A stretch of DNA of 6,870 nt from an uncultured Lachnospiraceae bacterium. Lineage in GTDB: Bacteria; Bacillota_A; Clostridia; Lachnospirales; Lachnospiraceae. Of this stretch, positions 1-5,285 are shown one piece after another (position 1 is the first letter of the stretch; the number at the start of each line of letters is the position of its first letter). The notes beneath the pieces were generated by a model. The model saw only the letters and a program-made list of their open reading frames with translations. It was not told the origin of the DNA and made no database searches. The stretch covers positions 1-6,870 of the forward strand of contig CAJUOF010000138.1 of assembly GCA_910587905.1 (NCBI GenBank), given 5' to 3'. The translations under genes were made by a program, and so were the position numbers.

Positions 1-1
1 C

Positions 2-118
2 TCCACGGTCTGCCATCCGGTGGGGGCCAAGGTGAGCATCGGCGTGGATCCCTTCAACATCCAGATCATGAAGAAGCCGGAGTCGGAGGATGAGGAGGCG
101 GTGGGAGTCAATGGGTAA
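2..118 (+). CDS. potA: Spermidine/putrescine ABC transporter ATP-binding protein PotA, C-terminal end (partial)
   Basis: Only the last 38 codons are present; the 5' part lies upstream of the window. The visible peptide (STVCHPVGAKVSIGVDPFNIQ, then an acidic tail ending in VNG) resembles the C-terminal TOBE-like regulatory region of PotA-type ATPases, where a 'G..V.V.FDPF.I' segment near the end is common. PotA hydrolyses ATP on the cytoplasmic face to drive polyamine uptake. None of the catalytic motifs (Walker A/B, signature) can be checked here. The reading frame overlaps the start of the potB permease gene, which supports one polycistronic transcript. The assignment rests on the short C-terminal match plus the complete potBCD genes that follow. 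Confidence 0.8.
   Translation, partial: STVCHPVGAKVSIGVDPFNIQIMKKPESEDEEAVGVNG
92..98 (+). promoter_or_regulatory. Candidate ribosome binding site of potB
   Basis: GAGGAGG lies inside the end of potA, 12 bases before ATG 111, a somewhat long spacing; GGGAG at 103-107 is closer but too near. For the alternative ATG at 90, GGAG at 79-82 sits 7 bases upstream. The site therefore does not settle the start alone. The protein N-terminus favours 111. Confidence 0.4.
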
Positions 119-923
119 GAAATCCTTAGCAGCCCCGTACATCGTGTGGATGGCGGGCTTTATCATCATTCCGCTCCTGTTTGTGTTTTATTACGGGCTG
201 ACGGACCGGACCGGGGCCTTTACGCTGGAGAATCTGGCGGCCATCGCCTCGCCGGAGAAGGTGAGCGCCCTCCTTCGTTCTTTGAAGCTCTCGGTGCTCA
301 GCACGGGGATCTGCCTGGTGCTTGCCTATCCGCTGGCCATGATTTTAAAGGGGCTTCATGTGAAGAAGGGAGGCTTCGTGGTCTTCCTCTTCATTCTGCC
401 CATGTGGATGAATTTCCTGCTTCGGACCATGGCTTGGCAGACCCTTCTTGACCGGAACGGGGTCATCAACCAGATTTTGAGCTTTTTCCATCTGCCGGGG
501 ATCAACATCATCAACACCCAGGCGGCCATTGTCTTCGGCATGGTCTATAATTTCCTGCCGTTCATGGTCCTTCCTATTTATAATGTGCTCATCAAGATCG
601 GCGACGACACGGTGGAGGCGGCCAGGGATCTGGGGGCCGACGGGGTACAGACCTTTTTCCGGGTGATTTTTCCCTTAAGCATGCCGGGGATCGTGAGCGG
701 GATCACCATGGTTTTCGTGCCGGCCCTGACCACCTTCGTGATCTCGGACCTCCTTGGCGGCGGCATGGTGCTTCTGATCGGAAACGTGATCGAGCAGGAG
801 TTTACTTTCACGGCCAACTGGAACTTGGGCTCCGGCCTCTCGCTGGTGCTCATGGTCTTTATTCTGATCAGCATGGTGCTCTTTGCCAAGTATGACAGGG
901 ACGGAGAGGGGGCGGTGGTATGA
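111..923 (+). CDS. potB: Spermidine/putrescine ABC transporter permease PotB
   Basis: This is one of two integral membrane subunits forming the polyamine channel with PotC; PotA docks on its cytoplasmic loop. The 270-residue product has about six hydrophobic segments: roughly residues 8-29, 58-79, 86-107, 137-162, 193-215 and 243-259. The binding-protein-dependent permease 'EAA' loop is clear at 169-194 (EAARDLGADG, then FFRVIFPLSMPGI), which is the ATPase contact. The length fits PotB. I chose ATG 111 because MGKKSLAAPY matches the short N-terminus usual in Firmicutes PotB; ATG 90 would add seven residues (MRRRWES) and cannot be excluded. Either start overlaps the potA stop at 116-118. The 3' end shares ATGA (920-923) with potC, suggesting translational coupling. 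Confidence 0.93.
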   Translation: MGKKSLAAPYIVWMAGFIIIPLLFVFYYGLTDRTGAFTLENLAAIASPEKVSALLRSLKLSVLSTGICLVLAYPLAMILKGLHVKKGGFVVFLFILPMWMNFLLRTMAWQTLLDRNGVINQILSFFHLPGINIINTQAAIVFGMVYNFLPFMVLPIYNVLIKIGDDTVEAARDLGADGVQTFFRVIFPLSMPGIVSGITMVFVPALTTFVISDLLGGGMVLLIGNVIEQEFTFTANWNLGSGLSLVLMVFILISMVLFAKYDRDGEGAVV

Positions 924-1705
924 TGCGGTTTCTCAAGCGCTTTTACCTGGTGATCATCTTTATCTTTCTCTATGCGCCCATCGCGGCGCTGACGGTGCTG
1001 TCTTTCAACAGCTCCAAGTACATGTCCCGGTGGGACGGCTTCAGCCTGAAATGGTATGAGGCCATGTTTTCCAGCGAGCTCATCATGTCGGCCCTCCGGA
1101 CGACGCTGGTCATCGCCCTCATCTCAGCGGTGGTGTCCACGGTGATCGGGACGGCGGCCTGTATCGGGATCAGCCGGATGAAGCGAAGGCCCAGGGCCGT
1201 CGTCATGGGGCTCAACAACATTCCCATGGTCAATGCGGAGATCGTGACGGGGATTTCTCTGATGCTCTGTTTCATCGCCTTCGGCGTGAGCCTGGGGTTC
1301 GGGACGATCCTGGTGTCCCATATTACGTTCTGTATTCCCTACGTGGTCCTCAGCGTGATGCCGAAGATGAAGCAGCTGGAACCGAGTATCTACGAGGCGG
1401 CCCTGGACCTGGGGGCTTCGCCCGTGCAGGCGTTTTTCAAGGTGGTGTTCCCGGACATTCGGCCGGGGGTTTTGTCCGGATTTTTGATGGCGTTCACCAT
1501 GTCCCTGGACGACTTTATCATCACCCATTTTACCAAAGGGGCGGGGGTCAACACACTCTCCACCCTGTTCTACAGCGAGGTGAGGAAGGGCATCAAGCCG
1601 AGCCTCTATGCGCTGTCCACGATCATGTTCCTGGCGGTTCTGGTGCTTCTTGTCATTGCGAACCTGCCGAAGGGAAAAAAGAATGAACTGGTAAAGGAGA
1701 TTTGA
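920..1705 (+). CDS. potC: Spermidine/putrescine ABC transporter permease PotC
   Basis: Second transmembrane subunit of the polyamine importer, pairing with PotB in the cytoplasmic membrane. The 261-residue product has an N-terminal membrane segment at about 8-28, further segments near 62-84, 106-125, 128-148 and 183-203, and a last one at 230-248. The EAA loop is at 159-184 (EAALDLGASP, then FFKVVFPDIRPGV). The segment S-LDDFIITHF at 195-204 is typical of PotC. Two adjacent ATG codons (920 and 923) are possible starts; 920 overlaps the potB stop as ATGA. Length and layout are normal for the family, and no damage is visible. It is 4 bases from potD, whose ribosome binding site lies within the last potC codons. 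Confidence 0.93.
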   Translation: MMRFLKRFYLVIIFIFLYAPIAALTVLSFNSSKYMSRWDGFSLKWYEAMFSSELIMSALRTTLVIALISAVVSTVIGTAACIGISRMKRRPRAVVMGLNNIPMVNAEIVTGISLMLCFIAFGVSLGFGTILVSHITFCIPYVVLSVMPKMKQLEPSIYEAALDLGASPVQAFFKVVFPDIRPGVLSGFLMAFTMSLDDFIITHFTKGAGVNTLSTLFYSEVRKGIKPSLYALSTIMFLAVLVLLVIANLPKGKKNELVKEI

Positions 1706-1709
1706 CGGA

Positions 1710-2768
1710 ATGAAGAAGAGATGGATGGCGGCGGCCCTTGCGGCGGCCCTTGTGCTGGGGCTTTCCGGCTGCGGCGGGGAGAAGGAGGAGTCCAAGGGCC
1801 AGGTGAAGATTTTCAACTGGGGCGAATACATTGACGAGGAGGTCATTGAGCAGTTTGAGGAGGAGACGGGGATCGAGGTGGTCTATGATACCTTTGAGAC
1901 CAACGAGTCCATGTATCCCATCATCGAGGCGGGGGGCGTCGCCTACGACGCTATCTGTCCCTCGGACTATATGATCGAGAAGCTGATTGCCAATGACCTT
2001 CTGGCGGAGATTGACTTTGACAATGTTCCCAACGTGAAGTACATCAGCGAGGGCATCCTGGAGGGCTCCAGGACCTTTGACCCGGAGAATAAGTATTCTG
2101 TGCCTTATACCTTCGGGACTCTGGGGATTTTGTACAACACGGCGCTCATTGACGAGGAGATCGACAGTTGGGAGGATCTCTGGAATGAGGAGTACAAGGG
2201 GAACATCCTCATGTACAACAGTCCCAGGGACTTGTTCGTGGCGCCCCTGGAAATTCTGGGATATTCCATCAATACCACGGATGAGGCGCAGCTTAATGAG
2301 GCCAGGGAACTGCTGTTAAAGCAGAAGCCCCTGATTCAGCGCTATGTCATGGACCAGATCAAGGACAGCATGATCTCCGGCAGCGCTTCCATCGCCATGT
2401 CTTATTCCGGTGAGGTGCTCCAGCTCCAGGAGTCCAATCCGGACCTCAGGTACGTGGTGCCCAAGGAGGGGAGCAACTATTTCATTGACTCCTGGGTCAT
2501 TCCTGCCAATGCCGAGAACAAGGAGAATGCGGAGGCCTGGATCAATTTCCTGAACCGGCCGGAGATTGCCCTTAAAAATTTTGAGTACATCACCTATTCT
2601 ACGCCCAACACCGGGGCCCAGGAGCTTTTGGATGAGGAGCTTCTCTCCAATCCGGCCGTCTTCCCCGGCGAGGATATTTTGAGCAAGTGTGAGGTGTTCC
2701 ATTCGCTGGGCACCGAGGGGGACGCCCTGTTCAACGACCTTTGGCTCCAGATAAAAGATGCACAGTAA
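1710..2768 (+). CDS. potD: Spermidine/putrescine-binding lipoprotein PotD
   Basis: Extracytoplasmic solute-binding subunit that captures polyamine and delivers it to PotBC. The 352-residue product begins with a lipoprotein signal peptide: MKKR, a hydrophobic stretch 6-18 and lipobox LSGC, with Cys21 as the lipidated residue. The mature part starts with the PotD-like NWGEYID (36-42). By alignment from memory with E. coli PotD, likely ligand contacts are Trp37, Tyr40, Ser85, Tyr87, Asp174 and Asp260. Two aromatic positions that are Trp in E. coli appear as Tyr232 and Phe258. 'SWVIPANAENKENAEAWINFL' near 261-281 is also family-typical. The AAAGGAG ribosome binding site at about 1693-1699 overlaps potC. 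Spermidine or putrescine is the expected ligand; which is preferred cannot be read from sequence. Confidence 0.93.
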   Translation: MKKRWMAAALAAALVLGLSGCGGEKEESKGQVKIFNWGEYIDEEVIEQFEEETGIEVVYDTFETNESMYPIIEAGGVAYDAICPSDYMIEKLIANDLLAEIDFDNVPNVKYISEGILEGSRTFDPENKYSVPYTFGTLGILYNTALIDEEIDSWEDLWNEEYKGNILMYNSPRDLFVAPLEILGYSINTTDEAQLNEARELLLKQKPLIQRYVMDQIKDSMISGSASIAMSYSGEVLQLQESNPDLRYVVPKEGSNYFIDSWVIPANAENKENAEAWINFLNRPEIALKNFEYITYSTPNTGAQELLDEELLSNPAVFPGEDILSKCEVFHSLGTEGDALFNDLWLQIKDAQ

Positions 2769-2793
2769 CTCCGAAAGGAACTCTTAATTCTTT

Positions 2794-3681
2794 ATGAATT
2801 CGCTGGAAATCCCCGATAAGCCTTTACCTGAACCTAAAAACGTGGTACAGTACAGGTTAGCAAAAGCGAGTAGACATGGGTTTATAGAAAGGGATGGTAG
2901 TTTGAAGTACGACTTTCATTGCCACACGAGGAACGGCTCCCTGGATGCCAGGGTGGACGTTCTGGAGTATGCGAGGCTTCTCAAGGAGAAGGGCTTTGCG
3001 GGCATGATGGTTACGGATCACAACAGCTACAGAGGATATAGAGAATGGCTTGCCGTCAGGGAGGAAACCGGCGGTCTTGAGGATTTCGTGGTGCTTCGGG
3101 GGATCGAGTATGACACTCTGGATGCGGGCCACATCCTGGTGGTCATGCCGGACGAGGTGGAGTTGCAGGTTTTGGAGGTGCGGGGGCTTCCTGTCCGCAG
3201 GCTGACCGGGATCGTCCACAGGTGTGGCGGGATTCTGGGGCCGGCCCACCCTTACGGGGCCAAGTTTTTAAGCGCCATGTGTTCGAAGCGCCTGGAGCGG
3301 GAGCCGGACCTGATCCATGAGTTTGATTTTGTGGAGGCGTTCAATACCTGTGAGCGCCCGGAGTCCAACCGGAAGGCGGCTCATCTTGCGGCCAGACACG
3401 GGAAGGTCTGCTTTGGCGGTTCTGATTCTCACAAGGTGGATTATATCGGCATGGCTTACACGGAAATCCATGAGCCGGTCACCTGCGCAAATGATCTGAT
3501 CCGGCTGGTGAAGGAGGGGCGGATTGACGGCTGCGGCGGGACGGAACGGGAGCCGAAGGAGCGGACGCCCCTCTGGGCGGCCACCATCGGAGCGGGATGG
3601 AGGATTTATAACCGGGGCGTGGCGGCGGCCCGGTGTCATGCGAGGAAGCTGGGACTCAGGGAAGCCGGGTTTTACGGTTAG
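2794..3681 (+). CDS. PHP-domain metal-dependent phosphoesterase
   Basis: The 295-residue product carries the motifs of a PHP (polymerase and histidinol phosphatase) domain, which binds two or three metal ions to hydrolyse phosphate esters or nucleic-acid ends. Visible candidate ligands in order are His42 and His44 (DFHCHT), Asp75-His76 (VTDHNS), Glu105 (RGIEYD), His113, His152 (GPAHPYG), and Asp211 with His213 (GSDSHK). The set looks complete, so an active enzyme is expected; the substrate is unknown. It is cytoplasmic, with no signal peptide or membrane segment, and residues 250-295 are a basic tail outside the core. It follows potD by 25 bases with no promoter or terminator seen, so it is probably co-transcribed. 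The ribosome binding site (AAAGGAA, 2774-2780) is 13 bases from the ATG, which is weak. The first 38 codons are AT-rich, leaving the true start open; TTG 2902 is an alternative. Confidence 0.85.
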   Translation: MNSLEIPDKPLPEPKNVVQYRLAKASRHGFIERDGSLKYDFHCHTRNGSLDARVDVLEYARLLKEKGFAGMMVTDHNSYRGYREWLAVREETGGLEDFVVLRGIEYDTLDAGHILVVMPDEVELQVLEVRGLPVRRLTGIVHRCGGILGPAHPYGAKFLSAMCSKRLEREPDLIHEFDFVEAFNTCERPESNRKAAHLAARHGKVCFGGSDSHKVDYIGMAYTEIHEPVTCANDLIRLVKEGRIDGCGGTEREPKERTPLWAATIGAGWRIYNRGVAAARCHARKLGLREAGFYG

Positions 3682-3701
3682 GATTCGGTTTATGGTTTGA
3701 T

Positions 3702-3706
3702 GGAGG
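3702..3706 (+). promoter_or_regulatory. Ribosome binding site deciding the start of the SH3 protein
   Basis: GGAGG is followed by 6 bases and ATG 3713. An ATG at 3697-3699, in another frame, precedes this site and has no comparable signal. Confidence 0.6.
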
Positions 3707-3712
3707 ATTTAT

Positions 3713-4579
3713 ATGCGGGGAATCAGGCAGTGGATGTCGGACCACGGGGAAGTGGCGGGCATTCTCGTGTTTTTGTTGGTGATCATTGTAATTGGCGGCG
3801 CTTCTTATGGCATCAGCTATGCGGCGGGAGGGAGCTCCGGGAAAAAGAGCCCTTCGCCTTCCTCTTCGCCGGAGACTCTGGCTCAGGGCAATCCGGCGGA
3901 GAGCAAGGAGCCTGCAGCGGAGCAAAGTCCGCCGTCCGGTGCGTCCGACGGGGAAAACGGGCCCTCTGTCCAGCCTTTGGAATCGGGGGCCGGTGAGAGC
4001 ACGCCTGCCGCTTCGGCACCGGAGAGCAGTCAGGCGGCGGGAGTCACGGAGCCGGATGCCTCTGCGGCTTTGGAGTCTGTTTCCGGCGGGGCGGCCCAGG
4101 GAGGACAGGCCCAGGGTGACACTTTCACGGAGCACGGCGTCCATTTCCAGGCGGTGGACGAGCAGGTGACGGCCAAGATCGAGACCAATCTGCGGCGGGT
4201 CCCCAGCACGGAAAAGGACGAGGACGTGGTCACGAGGATCTACAACGGCGACTGGATCAAGCGGACGGGCATCGGCCACAACGGCTGGTCCAGGGTGGAG
4301 TACGAGGGACAGGTGCTCTATGCGGTCACCAGCTATCTCTCCACCGACGGCTCTTCGGCGTCCGTCCCCACCTATCAGGAGGCTTCGGACAGCGTGACGG
4401 CCAAGGAGGAGGTCTATCTCAGGTCGGCGCCGGATTCTTCCACGGACGACAACGTGGTGGCGACCCTGACTCACGGGGAGTTTGTGGCCCGCACCGGGAT
4501 CGGGAGCAACGGCTGGTCAAAGCTTGACTATAACGGCACCGAGGTCTATGCGGTCACCAGTCTTTTGACCACGGAATAA
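3713..4579 (+). CDS. Membrane-anchored protein with two tandem bacterial SH3 domains
   Basis: The 288-residue product has a short N-terminal cytoplasmic part (1-12), one membrane segment (about 14-37) and a long linker (about 40-140) rich in Ser, Glu, Ala, Pro and Gly. Two SH3b/SH3_3-type repeats follow at about 145-212 and 221-288. They are offset by 76 residues and match at 30 of 62 ungapped positions by my count; both contain VTAK, LR..P, RTGIG, NGWS and YAVTS. SH3b domains usually bind cell-wall peptides or glycan, so the likely topology is an anchor with the repeats outside at the wall. No amidase or other catalytic domain is visible. Mature charge comes from Glu/Asp. It lies 31 bases after the PHP gene, has a good ribosome binding site, and is the last gene before two hairpins. 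A direct role in polyamine transport is not indicated. Confidence 0.85.
   Translation: MRGIRQWMSDHGEVAGILVFLLVIIVIGGASYGISYAAGGSSGKKSPSPSSSPETLAQGNPAESKEPAAEQSPPSGASDGENGPSVQPLESGAGESTPAASAPESSQAAGVTEPDASAALESVSGGAAQGGQAQGDTFTEHGVHFQAVDEQVTAKIETNLRRVPSTEKDEDVVTRIYNGDWIKRTGIGHNGWSRVEYEGQVLYAVTSYLSTDGSSASVPTYQEASDSVTAKEEVYLRSAPDSSTDDNVVATLTHGEFVARTGIGSNGWSKLDYNGTEVYAVTSLLTTE
4318..4560 (+). repeat. In-frame SH3 repeat units (copies of a 15-base core 228 bases apart)
   Basis: CTATGCGGTCACCAG occurs at 4318-4332 and 4546-4560, and CAACGGCTGGTC at 4279-4290 and 4507-4518. Both pairs are offset by 228 bases, or 76 codons. This is the DNA trace of an internal duplication of the SH3 domain within the gene. 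Elsewhere the two copies have diverged clearly. Confidence 0.7.
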
Positions 4580-4586
4580 AAGGAAG

Positions 4587-4610
4587 GGAAACGCTGATCA
4601 AAGCGTTTCC
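4587..4610 (+). terminator. Hairpin just downstream of the SH3 gene, no T-tract
   Basis: GGAAACGCT (4587-4595) pairs perfectly with AGCGTTTCC (4602-4610) around a 6-base GATCAA loop, starting 7 bases after the stop codon. There is no run of T after it, so it is a poor intrinsic terminator. It may instead protect the 3' end of the mRNA or act as a partial stop before the stronger terminator at 4656. Confidence 0.45.
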
Positions 4611-4655
4611 TAAGACGTTTGCGGTGGTTTCGATTTATATAGAAATATCGGGAAG

Positions 4656-4712
4656 AAAAGTGGTTTTTCTAAGCCGGAGGGCGTGTTCCGGCGGGAAAGA
4701 ACCACTTTTTTT
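4656..4712 (+). terminator. Strong rho-independent terminator
   Basis: AAAAGTGGTT (4656-4665) pairs with AACCACTTTT (4700-4709), and an inner stem GCCGGA (4673-4678) pairs with TCCGGC (4687-4692) around an 8-base loop. Mismatched and wobble bases join the two stems. The descending arm runs into seven T residues (4706-4712). It ends the transcript carrying the SH3 gene and probably potABCD. The A-run on the left arm means it might also work in the other direction, though no minus-strand gene is seen nearby. Confidence 0.85.
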
Positions 4713-4733
4713 GTGTTGTTTATGGAAACTTCG

Positions 4734-4762
4734 TTGCTTATTTTCTGAAAATAGGATATCAT
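4734..4762 (+). promoter_or_regulatory. Sigma-A-like promoter of the small membrane protein gene
   Basis: TTGCTT (4734-4739) and TATCAT (4757-4762; five of six match TATAAT) are separated by exactly 17 bases. It sits just after a terminator and just before a gene. Transcription would begin near 4769-4770, giving a leader of about 37 bases before ATG 4807. Confidence 0.55.
4739..4753. promoter_or_regulatory. Operator-like inverted repeat inside the promoter
   Basis: TATTTTC-T-GAAAATA is a perfect 7-base inverted repeat with one central base. It fills most of the spacer between the -35 and -10 boxes. A related imperfect copy (TATTTTC-A-GGAAAGA, 4779-4793) lies 40 bases downstream, in the leader. 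The placement suggests a repressor site; no regulator gene is in view. Confidence 0.35.
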
Positions 4763-4793
4763 GGTAGTATTGTATGGTTATTTTCAGGAAAGA

Positions 4794-4800
4794 AGGGAGG
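4794..4800 (+). promoter_or_regulatory. Ribosome binding site deciding the start at 4807
   Basis: AGGGAGG is 6 bases before ATG 4807. The upstream in-frame ATG at 4774 has no such signal and lies only about 4 bases after the predicted transcription start, so 4807 is preferred. Confidence 0.65.
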
Positions 4801-4806
4801 GAGAGG

Positions 4807-5106
4807 ATGGATTCCAGAAAGGAACGCAGAACGGGGATGGTGATCGGGATTCTAGGGACTGTGATTTGTATTGCTTTGATCGGTATCGTGGTTCTTCTCT
4901 GGCTGGGACGCTCTTCTGACAGCGGGGACTCTGCCGTGGTTCCGCCGTCGTTTTCAACCGCTTCGCCGGAGAATGTCTACCGGTTTTCCGCCATGGACCT
5001 GACGGCCGAGGAGCGGGGAACCATCCACGGCAACAACGAGCGGGTGCGGGTGGAGACCATACACCGGGCGGTGGAGTTTTATATCCGGCTGATGCGGCAG
5101 TGCTGA
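4807..5106 (+). CDS. Small single-pass membrane protein, unknown function
   Basis: I do not recognise this 99-residue protein. It has a basic N-terminus (MDSRKERRTG), one membrane segment at about 11-33 (ending LLWLG), and a 65-residue soluble tail. By the positive-inside rule the tail should be outside the cell. The tail starts with a Ser/Asp/Pro-rich spacer (36-54) and ends in a probably helical, charged stretch (about 64-97) finishing with Cys99. There is no lipobox and no known motif. Its own promoter and a terminator separate it from the preceding gene. It begins at ATG 4807 by its ribosome binding site; ATG 4774 would add 11 residues. Codon use and GC content agree with the neighbours, so it is likely a real gene. 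The 179 bases downstream before the lipoprotein gene show no T-tailed terminator. Confidence 0.65.
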   Translation: MDSRKERRTGMVIGILGTVICIALIGIVVLLWLGRSSDSGDSAVVPPSFSTASPENVYRFSAMDLTAEERGTIHGNNERVRVETIHRAVEFYIRLMRQC

Positions 5107-5136
5107 GAAGGAAAGGGCAGATGAAGGGGAGATTCT

Positions 5137-5181
5137 AAGGAGGATCTATTGGGGGAGCTTAAGGAGCTCCTGGGAATGTGA
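5137..5181 (+). other. Possible mini-ORF with strong ribosome binding site
   Basis: AAGGAGG (5137-5143) is followed by 5 bases and TTG 5149, opening ten codons (MGELKELLGM) that stop at TGA 5179-5181. A five-codon ATG ORF (5121-5138) ends just before it. These may be chance, gene remnants, or a leader peptide. The stretch also includes the palindrome AGGAGCTCCT (5162-5171), and GGAGCT at 5154-5159 can pair with AGCTCC at 5165-5170. Confidence 0.2.
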
Positions 5182-5204
5182 CGAAATCGTAACTTGAAAA
5201 AAAT

Positions 5205-5231
5205 TGTAACCTTTTTACCCAAATGCAAGAC
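5205..5231 (+). promoter_or_regulatory. ECF-sigma-like promoter of the lipoprotein/ABC operon
   Basis: TGTAAC (5205-5210), followed by a C and a T-run, is 17 bases from AGAC (5228-5231), which continues as TAAT. This closely resembles the published Bacillus subtilis SigX consensus (TGTAAC, 17 bases, CGAC). No convincing sigma-A promoter lies between 5107 and 5285. A related CGTAAC occurs upstream at 5188-5193. Transcription would start near 5240, giving a leader of about 45 bases. Confidence 0.5.
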
Positions 5232-5285
5232 TAATCAATAGATGGATGGGCCATCAGGATATAAAAATGCAAAGGAGTATGTTTT

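Noticed and set aside
1124..1846. Long minus-strand open frame (240 codons) across potC and potD
   Set aside because: It is opposite two well-recognised genes, its composition (His, Arg, Gln) is unlike a real protein, and it crosses a gene boundary.
3656..4474. Long minus-strand open frame (272 codons) opposite the SH3 gene
   Set aside because: It is very Arg/His/Leu-rich with no domain, and mirrors a GC-rich plus-strand gene with clear domains and a ribosome binding site. It is a shadow of that gene.
4631..4650. CGAT...ATCG near-palindrome
   Set aside because: Only about four outer bases pair and the centre is AT-rich and imperfect, so it is likely chance.
4774..4806. Upstream ATG start of the small membrane protein
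   Set aside because: It lies about four bases after the predicted transcription start and lacks a ribosome binding site, while ATG 4807 has one at ideal spacing.
5154..5170. GGAGCT/AGCTCC hairpin as a terminator after the small membrane protein
   Set aside because: The stem has only six pairs and no T-tract follows.
5260..5265. TATAAA as a -10 box for the lipoprotein gene
   Set aside because: No -35-like hexamer lies about 17 bases upstream (AATAGA there), and transcription would begin inside the ribosome binding site.
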